Of a stretch of 64,000 nucleotides of DNA, positions 10,938-21,440 are shown one piece after another. Made by a program: the position numbers and the translations under genes. Position 1 is the first letter of the stretch; every line of letters begins with the position of its first letter. Source of the stretch: Anniella stebbinsi (Eukaryota; Chordata; Lepidosauria; Squamata; Anniellidae); the NCBI GenBank assembly GCA_029215795.1, contig JARDYH010000001.1, positions 228,001,654 through 228,065,653 on the forward strand, written 5' to 3'. The notes below the pieces were generated by a model. It made no database searches. It worked only from the letters and a program-made list of their open reading frames with translations, and was not told the origin of the DNA.

Positions 10938-11215
10938 GCATTGTTGTAGAGAAAAGGGAATTTCAGCCAGTGTCATTTGTATACAATTCGCACCTGATGA
11001 AATTCCCTCTTCATTACAACAGTTAAAGCTGCAGGGGCCCTGCCCTCTTTTGTATCTGGTCACTCTAGTATAGTGCCTGCAACTTTAACTGTTGTGATGA
11101 AGAGGGAATTTCACCTGGAACTGAATGCATACAAATGACACTGGCTGAAATTCCCTTTTCTCTACAACTGTTAAAGTTACATGAGCCCTGACCTGGATTT
11201 TATCTGGTCACCCTA
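10938..11215. mobile_element. Family A foldback element, left end truncated
   Basis: Begins inside the left arm at GTTGTAGAGAAAAGGGAATT and runs to a complete right end ..TATCTGGTCACCCTA at 11215. The 36 or so terminal bases of the left arm are replaced by unrelated DNA. Confidence 0.82.
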
Positions 11216-12112
11216 CCACTGGATATAACCTGATAATAACAATAAACCCAATGATACTGCCTTGCTGGATGTGGTTTATGCATGCAAAATAATGACACTT
11301 TGGATATCCCTCTTTCCACAGCACTTTGGTAACCCACTACCCTCCCAACATTTTGGGCTGCAAGTGTACCAGTAATCTATGCAGAAGCAGGTCCTTGTAT
11401 GTATCTCCCTAACAGTTAGACGTTTGCCTCTCCCAACTCCCAGCAATCTCTAGTGAGATTGCTATCCGGAGATGTGGATAGAAGCACTGGAACAGCATCC
11501 CCTACCACCATACACCACACAGTCCACCTGATCAGCTGGGCTGTGGGGGAAAGTGTGTGTGTGTGTGTAGTGGGTTGTGCACCCCTCCCTTTACATGACT
11601 GGCATAACCACCCATGACAGAGCAAAGGTGTGTTTGGGGGTGAAGGTGGCACGACTGTGTCCAGGTGTACCTCCTTCCACAGGATATATGTACAACGTTC
11701 AAATTGGCAGCACCAACTGTCTTGTTAAGGCATGGAGAATTCTTGTGCGCAGCAGCTGCTACAAACTGCGTCTCCACATAAAGATCTGTAGACCAAAGCC
11801 AGGGATTGCCAAGGAATATTTTAAATTATACTAAGCCCCATTGATCACAATGGGAGGAACAAACGTGTGCTTAAGGCTGCAATTGGATGCCTACATCCCT
11901 GGAAGGACAGTCTACTGAACTCTCTGGGATTTACATCTGAGTAGACATGTCTAGGGCTACACTACTGGTCTCCTACATTGAAATCCATGGACCAAATTGC
12001 AGATTTACTCAGAAGTATTTATTGAGTTTACTACTATGTAAGTCTGCATAGGATTGTGCTCTTCATGGTGCTTTGCTTTGGCTGGATCATAGCCTAATAC
12101 TTGCAACTTCCC
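11216..12112. other. No gene; short GT run and dispersed-repeat relics
   Basis: A GT microsatellite lies at about 11553-11569. From 11850 to 12060 there are two degenerate copies of the AGTAGACATG / CATTGA repeat. No coding signal. Confidence 0.4.
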
Positions 12113-12184
12113 AGGCCAGATCTACACCAAGCAGGATATGACACTTTGGAAATGATTTGAAAACTGTAGTGTAGATCGTGCCCC
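12113..12184. mobile_element. Family E element, internally deleted
   Basis: A 72-bp remnant with both ends: GGCCAGATCTACACCAAGCA at the left and GTAGTGTAGATCGTGCCCC at the right. Fuller copies are at 27362-27502, 27911-28045 and 40644-41744. Confidence 0.65.
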
Positions 12185-12817
12185 AGATTACAATCCCATA
12201 CACCTTGTTTGGGAGTGGGAGGAATAAGCCTAGCTGAACTCAGTGAGATTCCCTTCTGAGTAAATATGCAAAGGCTTTCATACCATGATTTTTTAAAATT
12301 TGTGTTCCTTTATCAAATAGATATTCTTACATCGATGTTAACTTCGGCTGATGAAAGAGCTAATCCACTAGTTAATTATGTAGCTTCAGAGCTTATTTAC
12401 CACTACTCTACTGTGTACAATCTCATGCACTCCTTAATTGCTTCTAACAAACGCCTACAATTTGGTACCTTATTGGCAGTTTTCCTTTCAACAACCCCTA
12501 CCCTAATTCCATTAAAAACACACCATTTCCATTTCCTTTCATTTTGTTTATAACACCCATTGGATCTCATGAAAAACTAATTAAGTTTGTATATGATATT
12601 TCTTCACTGAGAGAGGATTTTGAACAGCTCAGTAGGAATCCAGCAGCATACCCAGAAAATAACACTGTTGTGTGCATTTTAAGTGATGCGAGAACTCTGA
12701 ACCCAGCAGTGTATCCAGATGTTTCTTTTAATCTGCTGATAAGGGTGCAGTGATTTGCCACGGGGAAAGTATCAGGCATCATTTTTATTTTTATTACAAC
12801 AAAGGTTGGTTTTCAGG
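12185..12817. other. No recognised feature
   Basis: A 95-codon open frame at 12266-12553 shows no domain I recognise and has no splice or promoter context; taken as chance. Confidence 0.45.
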
Positions 12818-12969
12818 TAGGCTGACCATCTGAAAAGGAGGACAGGGCTCATGAAGAGGGAATATCACCAGGAACTAACTGCATACAAATGACACTGATT
12901 GAAATTCCCTTTTCTCTACAACTGTTAAAGTTATATGAGCCCTGTCCTCCTTTTCAGATGGTCAGCCTA
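12818..12969. mobile_element. Family A foldback element, half deleted
   Basis: Ends TAGGCTGACCATCTGAAAAG and GGTCAGCCTA are intact but most of the left arm is missing. TTTTCAGG (12810-12817) and CTTTCAGG (12970-12977) flank it, an 8-bp target duplication with one difference. The ends could still be recognised by a transposase even though the hairpin is lost. Confidence 0.85.
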
Positions 12970-14050
12970 CTTTCAGGCAGTCCCAACCTATGTGTTAATG
13001 GGGACAGATTTTACATCACTGTAAATGTCAGAAATGTTGACATGTGTTGGTAACTCTTAATGTCTGAGGCCATAGAAAGTGGCAGGAAATGGTTGACATT
13101 TAGCAGTACACCTCATCCACTGTCAGGATCCTAGGGTCCCTCTGCATTAGCCCTGTCTCCCCTCAGGCCTCAAGGTCTAACTACACCTTACATTAATTGT
13201 GTGTAGTATGTAGTTGAGGATTATCTCTTTTACTTTTACTCTATAGTAACTATACATGGCCCCGATTTCTATTGGGACACCATGCACAAGTAGAGGATTA
13301 ATACACACACACACACCACAACACCCAGGTGTTAAAAAAAAGAGGGGGAGAAGCCTCCATTGGCATCAATGTGGTTCTGTCTCTCTCTTTTTAACTTGCT
13401 TTCATCACAATGGGGGCAGTAATTTCAGGAAGCAAACAGAGGGGAAGGTTTAATCCTCTCCTTTCAGTGCGCTGTGGTCCTGATAATACCCAACAATGTT
13501 TTGTGCAATTAACATAATTAATTGTAGTTTAACCCTCAGATGGGGAGGCAAGGGGTTTAACAGCACCATAGACCTCCTCCTTTGGGGACATGCCAAAAGA
13601 ATGTTAAATACTTAATGATGACAAGTTTACTTTAGTCCATTATTACCCAATGCCTGGTTTTATCGGTCATGCCTTTTCTACACAATGCTTTTAACCCACC
13701 ACTTTACTGCGGCTTCTGCTTCCGGATTCTTTGCGGGATTAAGATTGGCTCCTTTTTTGTGAGGTCTTCCTTTCTCTGTCTGTCTAGATGTTCCATTACA
13801 CAACTACTAGGTGCTGTGGTGGTATAATGGAATTGTGCAAACACACCAGGGTTTCGTGCTGCCATTCACAGAAATATCAGAAAAACACCCCTCTGTATTG
13901 GTTGCAAAGAATGGGAGAGGCCTTGAAGCACCCACAAACTACTGTGAGTGAGGAACCATGTGACAACTATAAATGCCTCAAGTAGAAAGCCTCTCAGCCC
14001 ATCATAATCATGAGGATACAATCCAGATGACCATTTTCTTCTCTGTCTAT
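12970..14050. other. No recognised feature
   Basis: A short ACAC run near 13303-13315. No repeat ends, coding similarity or RNA structure seen. Confidence 0.45.
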
Positions 14051-14397
14051 GGGTGCATCTACATGAGAGGTATAAAGCTCTTTCAAGGCTGATAATTTTT
14101 TTTACCTCTACAAGAGAGGAGTGCAAATTGGGGGCTGAGGTGCTTTAAACTTCCGATTATGCGCATTATTGAATGTGTGTTAAACCGCAAGTTTTAATTT
14201 GCGGCAGCAGTTAAAGCGTCTTACCGCCGTGTAAACATGCAATTCTCTGCATGTCAACAAGTTTAAAGTGCATTTCGGTCATCCCGTAATGTGCTTCGCC
14301 TCCTCTCGTACAGAGGTATTAGGAGTAAATGCGCTTCCGCGAATATGCGCATAATCGGGCAGCCAGGCGCCAAAGTGAATCCTTCTAGAGGGGGGTC
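14051..14397 (+). mobile_element. Family R element (TGCGC-rich), copy 1
   Basis: Starts GGGTGCATCTACATGAGAGG and ends CCTTCTAGAGGGGGG, weak inverted ends (consensus GGCCCCCTCTACA). The interior repeats TGCGC / GCGCA and TTAAAGCG words in both orientations. Other copies: 23011-23343 (inverted), 26113-26463, 33837-34193. CpG partly decayed. It has inserted in or next to a TCTATC microsatellite, so target duplication cannot be judged. Confidence 0.75.
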
Positions 14398-14574
14398 TAT
14401 CTGTCTATCTAGCTCTCTATCAACAATTGGCAGGTTCAAATGTGAAATAATTTTCTATATTTGTTGATGAAGATGTTATTCGTGTCTAGCTAAGGCTCAT
14501 TATTCTGTCTATGCTAAGCATTATACTTACAGGCCTCAAAGCCTGTACATGTTTCCTTGTCAAACCACACTTTA

Positions 14575-14745
14575 GAAGAGGGGTGGGGACCGTGCGGCTC
14601 TCCAGATGTTCTCCAGATGTTGCTGAACTCCAGTTCCTTTCAGCCCCAGCCAGCATAGCCAATGGACAGGATTGGTGGAAACTGTAATCCAACAATATTT
14701 GTTGGGCCACCGGTCTCCCACCTCTGCTCTAGAAAACCAGCAGTG
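14575..14745. repeat. Family P palindromic relic
   Basis: Left part GGGGACCGTGCGGCTCTCCA then CTCCAGTTCCTTTCAGCCCC; right part an inverted echo with GGAAACTGTAATCCAACAAT and CCCACCTCTGC. Old and diverged. Confidence 0.5.
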
Positions 14746-14899
14746 GCCTGGAGGAACCATAAAATGGACACATGTATTGTGTTGTAAGCTTTCATGGATG
14801 GACAAGCAATCCTATGCAAGTTTATCCAAGACATGAGCCTCACTATGTCCAGTGGTACTTTGTAGTAAATGCTTTTAGAATTCCAGCCTAGATCTCACT

Positions 14900-15620
14900 T
14901 CATCACAAAGTGATGGCATATTTATAGGCTTTTTCGGTGATGCCTTGTCCCCACCCCCACCCCCCTCTGGAATGCTCACCCAAGGGTAGCTCATCTGGCA
15001 TCCACACTGTGAACTTTTTGGACCAGTCTAAGACTTGAACTTTTTGGACCAGCCTGAAGCGCCGGGGGCCCACTGCACCCCCATGGCCCCCTCCTTTCTG
15101 CCTCCTCCCATGATCCCCTCCCCCTGCAGCCGCCTCCCATGCATGTTGCCAATGAGCCTCATCAAGCCTTGCCTCTTGACACTGCCCGCCACCAGGCAAC
15201 TTACTTTTCCAAGCATGGATACGCACACCTGCATCACCATCGTGCTGCCTGCCTTCAGGATCCACTTAGTGCCTGTATGCCTGTCCAGTGCAGTTCCTGA
15301 AGGCAGAAAGACTTTACAAAGGCAGGGTGCTGGCAATGTAGGAGTGTGTGTCCCCCCACTAAGGAAAATAAGCCGGCTTGCTGGCAAGGTTGGGAGCGGG
15401 AGGTGCTGTGCCCATTTCCTTCCACTTAATGTTAAGGCCAGTCCTGGCACAGGCGTGCTAAAGAACAGCATCAGCAAGGGCTGTTAACCCTTGCCTTGCC
15501 TTGCTGTGCTGGGGCTTCTTTGCCCAGGATGTCCAGGTGAGCCCTCCTGGCACGGACGGAGGTGTGAGGGGAAGCAGCATGGATTCGCCACTCTTTCTAC
15601 TCCCTGCCACCTCACGCTGG
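14900..15620. repeat. Unclassified dispersed repeat, also near 18.2-19.6 kb
   Basis: CCTGAAGGCAGAAAGACTTTAC.. at 15296 and TAAGGAAAATAAGCCGGCTTG at 15361 recur at 18560 (CCTGAAGGCAGAAAGACCTT) and 19432 (TAGGGAAAGTAAGCTGGCAG), there interrupted by a family C insertion. Open frames on both strands (15028-15487) arise from GC-rich composition. Class unknown. Confidence 0.45.
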
Positions 15621-16039
15621 AGCTTCCTCCCTTATTAATGATGATAATGGCGATGATGATTTAAATGGTAAAACACCTAGAAACTTTATTTTCTGAGGCC
15701 CAATAAATTTAAATTGGACCATGAAATTCATAGACTAACAGTAGCCCTGTCACATTTCTATGCTGAGCTCAAGATAAGATTGGAAACAGTGGCCCATTCC
15801 CAACAGCAGACCCTAGCAATAACACCATCATAGGTTGCGCGTGGAGCTCTTGTAGACTGTTTCAAAGGCTACATTGCGGTCTTTGAGGGTTGTGCGAATG
15901 AAAGGATCTGATTTTGGTTTAGGGATGGTCATTCATTTTTCTCCTGGTAAATGACTTAGGAGGAATAGAGAACTACACCTTCCGAGTCACCAACTCAGAC
16001 TCTGAGCTTGCTCAGAACTTGTCAGTACAGAGTGAAGAA
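15621..16039. other. No recognised feature
   Basis: No gene signal. It abuts the candidate LTR and might include its flank. Confidence 0.4.
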
Positions 16040-16385
16040 ACTTGCGGGTGAAAGAAAGGGGGGAAATAAAGAGAGGAGACAAGTATGTATCAAATTCAGG
16101 CTACATTTATTGAAGATCTACAAAGGGAAACTGGACGGGCCCTAATCTACGCCAGCAACTAGCTAGGCTTTATATCGGGCGAAGCATTCTATGTCTGGAG
16201 AGTGGCGTCAGACGATCACCACACCCGGGCCATACCTCTTTTGGGGAGGGTAGACCCACCCATGCCACTCCCCACCCCGGCCGCAAAATGCCAGGTGGAG
16301 TGACGAGAGTTAGCCTCACAGGTAACCTTTATCCCCCTGCTGGGGCCGCATAACTCTCAGCAGAAGGCCTCAGACATCACCTGTC
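16040..16385 (-). mobile_element. Candidate solo LTR
   Basis: On the minus strand the order fits an LTR: GC-rich U3-like DNA, a TATAAAG box (complement of 16168-16174), then about 60 bp downstream a poly(A) signal AATAAA (complement of 16106-16111), then a pyrimidine-rich U5-like stretch ending near TTTCACCCGCA (about 16043). No internal retroviral coding sequence lies beside it, so it would be a solo LTR. Ends and target duplication could not be fixed. Could instead be a host promoter fragment. Confidence 0.4.
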
Positions 16386-16860
16386 ACCAAACAACAGTGC
16401 CACAGAATGATCACCATCTATTTCCTCTAAGAGTGCCCGCCCCTACCAGCCTAAACCAAATGTGACCAAAGTAAATTGATTTAAAATATATTACATTTCC
16501 TAAGACACTCTCTCCCCACTTACAGTGTGAAGTAGGTAAAAATACACATAGCCCCGGCAATCTGGCTATGAGCCAAAAATCTCTACTCAGCCCCCAATAA
16601 GACAACCACATAGACCGGAGCTGCGACGAGGAGAGGCTGAGGAGTTGGAGCACAACAGGCTTAAAAAAACTCACCCATCCCTCCCCTGGCCAATGGCGAG
16701 ACCTAATCGCTCCAATAGCAATCAGGCATGTTTCTTTCTCTCCCCCACCTGCACTAGCCTCCCCGCGGCCAGGCAAGCTGGATGCAGGGGAAGGGCATTT
16801 ATAGAAGAAACAGCCTTTGGAACTGTAGTGATGTCATCTTTCTTGGTGAATGAGTGAAAC
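16386..16860 (-). promoter_or_regulatory. Promoter-like GC-rich stretch, uncertain
   Basis: The minus strand has TATAAA (complement of 16798-16803) preceded by GATGACATCAC (complement near 16828-16838) and followed by GC-rich DNA with CCGCGGGGAGG. It may be the U3 of a longer LTR ending at the TATA/poly(A) pair near 16.1 kb, or an unrelated promoter relic. No coding exon follows. Confidence 0.25.
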
Positions 16861-17825
16861 AGAATCTGACTCATGTATAATCTTGAAGGCCACGTAACGT
16901 CTGAAGGGTACTACCGTTTTCGTGGGAATTGGTTTATTGAAATTCCATTTATCCAATGAGGAGAGGAAGACCTGCTTCCGATCTTTTCTTACCCAGAGTA
17001 TAATCTCAGCATCAGGTTAATATTTTGATAGTTTCTTTATTTCTTGACTTTGGATTCAAAAGCTCGTCTCTACCAGTTATATGCACTTTACACCTCCAGT
17101 ATATTGGAAATAATGCATAAAAGCTAATCTTCTCCAGTGTGAAAGCAATGTTTCCAAATATACTACTCAATTTCCCACTGAGACCAATTATCTTAAATAT
17201 TTAAATCTCTGCAATTTTTCAAAAAAAACAAATGGTAAGATTTAATTTATTGGATAGAACTGCTATTCATTCTCTAAGGATTTAATTATAGATTAAGCCT
17301 TCGGTATAGGGCAGAGGGTGTGCCACTTGCATTCATCTATACGAACTTGATTAGATAATGTTTGTGAAACATAGTTTCACATTGCTTTGTTTGAAAATAA
17401 CTCCACTGCAGCCCATGTGGCAGAATTAACACAGGGTGATGCTAAACACTGAACTGCATAATGCTGGATTCGCATCCATATATACCATGAGAAAAAGAAA
17501 GAAAGAAAATGACTCCATTTCTAATGTCATTACATTTTTTTCTTCACATGTAGTTCCTTACTACTTGTCTATTTTTTTTAATGCAGAAATAAGACAGAAT
17601 AGCATCCTAAGGGTGCAGACCTATGCATGTGCAGACCTATACAACTTTTTATAGGACTTTTGTCCTGGCTAAACATGCATAGGATTGCGCCCTAAGGCTC
17701 TTTATTCAGGAACAACAGAAAACTGCTAAGTCAGACTATCTGCTTGTCTTGCCTAATATTACCTACTTTCACTGAAGTTATCTATGAAAAGGATTTTTTG
17801 CCTCATCAGTTACTTTTGATTAGAG
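16861..17825. other. No gene; short repeat relic at 17600-17695
   Basis: AT-rich. GCAGACCTATGCATG and AAACATGCATAGGATTGCGCCC near 17615-17693 form an inverted pair of the widespread GCAATCCTATG repeat. Confidence 0.45.
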
Positions 17826-17898
17826 ATACCAGGGATTAAATGTGAGACCACCTGCATGTAAAGCAGGTGTTCTGCTTCTAAGCTATGACCCCTCCCTA
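17826..17898 (-). repeat. tRNA-derived SINE head (tRNA-Ala-like)
   Basis: The complement reads GGAGGGGTCATAGCTTAGAA.. (A-box region), an anticodon-like stem CCTGCTTTACATGCAGG, and a B-box-like TTTAATCCCTGGTATCTC. Compared with tRNA-Ala-derived SINE heads it has lost the D-arm GTGG and the exact B box, so it is not a functional tRNA. No SINE body or tail is recognisable. Confidence 0.65.
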
Positions 17899-18585
17899 AC
17901 TCAGAAATAAATCCCACTTAGTTCATTGAGACTCACTCTGTAGTATGGGGGATTCCCAACCCATTTGGGTTGGTGGGAACATTTGGGATTTTGAGAGAGT
18001 GTCATAGGTTCTCCACAAAATGGCTACCATGGGAGGCTTGCCCATTCAAAAAATGGTTGCCATCATGGCTGCAGCTACTCATAAAATGCCCATTTTCCAG
18101 AAGCCAGAACTGCAACATGCCAGCCTCCCAGCATCGGCATCATATCAAAATCAGAAGTGGGCAGGGAGCCTTACAGGCAACAGGAGACATATCTGCAGGC
18201 AAGGCTGGCCCTATCTTGAAGCAGTAGGAAGCAGGTGCACAGGCAGCAGAGGTTGGGAAGAGTGGCACTCTGTCCCTCCAAAGGGTCTGCTGCTGCCAGC
18301 AGAACCAAGAAGCAGCAGCTGCTGTCTCACTCGCCTGCTTGCCCCCACCTCGCCACACCCCTCCCCACCTCACCCCGCTTCCCCACCTCATTGGCCAGCC
18401 ATCTTATTTTCCATAACATGGGGCAGCACTAGGGAAAGTAAAGTCTTTCAGCCTTCATGAGCCTTGTTGTGCCTGCACAAGATTGGACAATTGTGAGAAG
18501 TCCTGGAAATTCCAGAACCTCTAATGATACTTTGCTGGATGCACAGGCTCCACATGGCTCCTGAAGGCAGAAAGACCTTAAGGCA
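17899..18585. repeat. Diverged dispersed repeats, no gene
   Basis: 17975-18030 (TTTTGAGAGAGTG, CACAAAATGGCTACCATGG) resembles 29325-29405 (TTTTGAAAGAGTA, CACAAGATGGCTGCCAT), a dispersed repeat of unknown class. The rest is C-rich DNA related to 14900-15620. Open frames at 18020-18460 have no known domain. Confidence 0.4.
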
Positions 18586-18593
18586 GTGCTCAG

Positions 18594-19347
18594 TAGGGCT
18601 GTGCACAGATCCGGATCCAGATCCCAAATCCAAAGTGGATTGGGGTGATCCGGACCTGAACGATCCGGATCTGAACTGGATCAGGGGAGGTCCAGATCAT
18701 TCCAGACCGGATCGGATTGTTCCAGATTGATCCAAATCGATCTGGAGATCTGGGGCCCATTGCCCTTCCAGTTTCCTGTTTGCCGACTGTGCAACCACTA
18801 CCCAGGGATGCCAGGCCAGCGGTGAGTCCATTGGACTCACCGCCCTCCCCACACTCTCTCTGCTTACCTGCTGCCTCCTCGTCACTACTACCGTCCGCCG
18901 CTGCTTCCTCTCTACTGAGAACCAGGCCTCGCAGCCTGATTCTCAGTAGAGCAACATCATGCTAGGTGATGACGTCACCCAGCGTGACATCGTTCTCCTG
19001 AGAACCAGGCTGCAAGGCCTGGTTCTCAGTAGAGTGGAAGTAGTGTCAGGTGGCAGTGGCAGCAGCCGGTAGCAGCAGGCGGTGGTGGATGGCAGTGGTT
19101 ACGAGGAGGCAGCAGGTAAGCAGGGAGAGTGGGGGTAATGGGGGGAGGGCGGTGAGTCCTTTTCCCCATAGACTTGCAAGTCTATGGGGAAAAGGAGGGT
19201 TTCCAGATCTCGATCTGGAGATCCGGATTGGGATTCGGATCAGGATCTGGATAGAATCAGATCAGGTCCAGATCATACAGATCCAGATTGGGCCAATCCA
19301 GATCTGACAGATCCAGATCCGGATCGGGAGGTCAGTCCACAGCCCTA
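18594..19347. mobile_element. Family C hAT element with CRE-centred palindrome
   Basis: Ends TAGGGCTGTGCACAGATCC and ..GTCCACAGCCCTA. Target duplication GTGCTCAG (18586-18593) and GTGCTCGG (19348-19355), one difference. Subterminal DNA is dense in GATCCGGATC and GATCTGGATC. The central palindrome is built on a perfect TGACGTCA (18970-18977) flanked by GAGAACCAGGC arms. CTTACCTG (18863-18870) and CAGGTAAG (19113-19120) form an inverted pair. A perfect 40-bp palindrome around CCCCATAGACTTGCAAGTC lies at 19157-19196. Confidence 0.9.
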
Positions 19348-19355
19348 GTGCTCGG

Positions 19356-19417
19356 GCTGATCCAGAACTGACAGATCCGGATCCAGATCTGGATCGGGGG
19401 GTCCATGCACAGCTCTA
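19356..19417. mobile_element. Detached family C right end, 62 bp
   Basis: GCTGATCCAGAACTGACAG.. to ..GGGGGGTCCATGCACAGCTCTA repeats the right end of the preceding element. It is bounded by GTGCTCGG (19348) and GTACTTGG (19418), both variants of the target duplication. The result is element, duplication, end fragment, duplication. Confidence 0.8.
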
Positions 19418-19425
19418 GTACTTGG

Positions 19426-20769
19426 GCCCGTGCTAGGGAAAGTAAGCTGGCAGGCCAGCAGAGTTGAGATGCATGGCACATTGAGGATGCAAGGTGAGGT
19501 GAGGGGCAAACGAGTGGCTGTTCCTTGGGAGGGGAGGAGGAGGCCGGGGGGAATGATGATGAGGCCCCAGGGGGGAGGGAGAGGCTGCAAAGGGGCATGG
19601 GAGTTGCAGCAGGTCCTGCTTCAGGAGGCAATCTGCCTTGGGCTGGGCCTGTCTGCATCACTGGGACTCAGCCAGAATGGGTATTTGATTTTTTTTCAAG
19701 TGAATGGCCATGCCATTGCCTTGTCTGTGAAGCCTGCATTTTTTTTTCAAGTGCTAAACTTGCCTTCTTCAACATGATGCCCCTCTAGGTACTTTGCACT
19801 ACAGATTCCAGCATTTTTTATCATGGGTCATGCTGGTTAGGGCTGATGGGAGTTGAAGTCCAAAACACCTTACAGGCACAAGACTGGGGAAGGCTTGTCT
19901 AGACACAAGGACAAATGGCTAGCATTTCACAATTTGGCATCAGCTTTCCAGACCTGATGAGTGCAATGTGTATCCCACTGAACAAACTCTGGGTCCATGC
20001 AAGCTAAAAATATGGAAATGAGTCATAAGGGGTCTAAAATATGCACTGGACAAATATTTCCAGAGTACTCATTTTGCTTTGCTTTCAATCTATGTTAATA
20101 GCAATCTACTCGAAGAGGAACAAATAGCTGTAATTATGAGAGACAAGTGTCAAAACAATATCTTTGACTTTCCTTAGAAGCTTCACAAATAATAAACTCA
20201 GTTTTATCATGAAGTGGCTCAACTCAGCAGAAAAAGTCAGGTTCTTAATCTGGTCCTCCCCCCCCCCCTTTTTTTTTTTTTTACGTTGGGTAACTTTTTA
20301 AATGCCCTGGGAGTCTATAGAAAGGCTTGCTTTTAATAGGCATGAATCCATGTTTATAATGTTGGCCAATGCAATAACTAGAGAAAACACAGGAGAAGGT
20401 TTGGAACTCATTTTCCCCATGCATAAGTGGATGTCGTTTCCACATGTATGGTTGTGGTTCTTTTTAAAACAGATGTCCTTACTCTGCTATTTGTTGTGGC
20501 CCCCAAATGCCATTCTGGAGGGAGCTCTTCAAGGGCTACAGGTGGCTGTTGCTGGAACTGGGAAGAAGACAATAAGCCCCTGTGGAAATGGATGCGCTCT
20601 CTCACAAATCTGAATCCCAGCCCTACCCATTGCCTATGAGCACCAGTGACAATTGTAACTCCTTGTCAATATATATGTACCTCATATTCCCTCCATGCAA
20701 ATTAGAAGGGGGGAACAAACTAATTAATATTTGGTCAGGATCCTAGTCTACACTAGCGCTAGCATTAAT
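19426..20769. other. Mostly unrecognised; family P relic and C/T tract
   Basis: 19426-19680 continues the dispersed repeat interrupted by the C element. 19795-19900 is a family P relic (GGGCTGATGGGAGTTGAAGTC). An 11-C then 14-T tract lies at 20258-20282. The remainder shows nothing. Confidence 0.45.
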
Positions 20770-21080
20770 TCCACTGTGTTCGCACCTTCTCTTCTGCCGC
20801 TCCCAGATTGTGGAATGACCTGCCAGGAGAGATCCACCAACTCACCAGTCTTCAAGAATTTAAAAGAGCTATGAAGACTGATCTCTTCCGGCAGGCCTAC
20901 CCAGATGAATTTTAAAGTGTTTTCTTGGTATTTTAATGATGTATTGGTTTTATGTGCTTTTAATCAGTTTTGTGTATTTTATATTCGATGTTGTTCCGTG
21001 CCTCGATCCAAGCAAACCCATTGCACCAGTGAAGTCTGTTAGTGGTGCACTAGTGGTCAGTTACTGCCTATAGAAATAAT
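20770..21080 (+). pseudogene. L2-like LINE: ORF2 C-terminus and 3' UTR
   Basis: Plus-strand translation around 20810-20915 gives LWNDLPGEIHQLTSLQEFKR, then RAMKTDLFRQAYPDEF and a stop, the C-terminal motif of L2/CR1-type ORF2 proteins. A T-rich 3' UTR follows (TTTTAATCAGTTTTGTGTAT), ending near TGCCTCGATCCA. 24940-25060 matches the same UTR. Strongly 5'-truncated. Confidence 0.65.
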
Positions 21081-21159
21081 TTATTTTCAAATAAGGATGA
21101 CTGCATATATTTTCATGTGGAAGCGATGCGGCTGGGTTGTTTCCAAGCTCATTTCAAGG

Positions 21160-21440
21160 TGTTGGTTTTAAGCTTAAAAGTCCTCAGTGCTTTGGGAACT
21201 GGGTATCTTAAGGACTACCATGTTCCCTAGTATGTTCCTTCCTGCATGCATCATTCAACATCTGAGCCTCACTCCAAATCTAAGAACTTAATGCAGGCAG
21301 CAGCTAGGTCTAGGACCTTTTCTGTGGTGGCACCCACCTTATGGATTGCCCACCAGGTGAATTTCATCAGATCCTGACCTCCATTGTTTTATGTGGTTGG
21401 TAAAAAAAAACATGGCTTTTTAAAAACCATGGCTTTTTAA
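21160..21440 (+). pseudogene. L2-like LINE C-terminal fragment, older
   Basis: Translation contains ..QAAARSRTFSVVAPTLWIAH, matching the R.RTFS.VAP.LWN pattern near the end of L2-like ORF2. It is followed by poly-A at 21402-21410 and a duplicated CATGGCTTTTTAA. Older and more diverged than the 20770 fragment. Confidence 0.55.

Noticed and set aside
15028..15487. Overlapping 149-150 codon frames on both strands
   Set aside because: No recognisable domain or splice context, and the DNA is part of a dispersed repeat.
17826..17898. Functional tRNA gene
   Set aside because: The D-arm and B box are degraded and the stem pairing is incomplete. It fits a SINE head relic.
18020..18460. 146-codon plus-strand frame
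   Set aside because: It crosses two unrelated repeats and a C-rich tract. No domain recognised.
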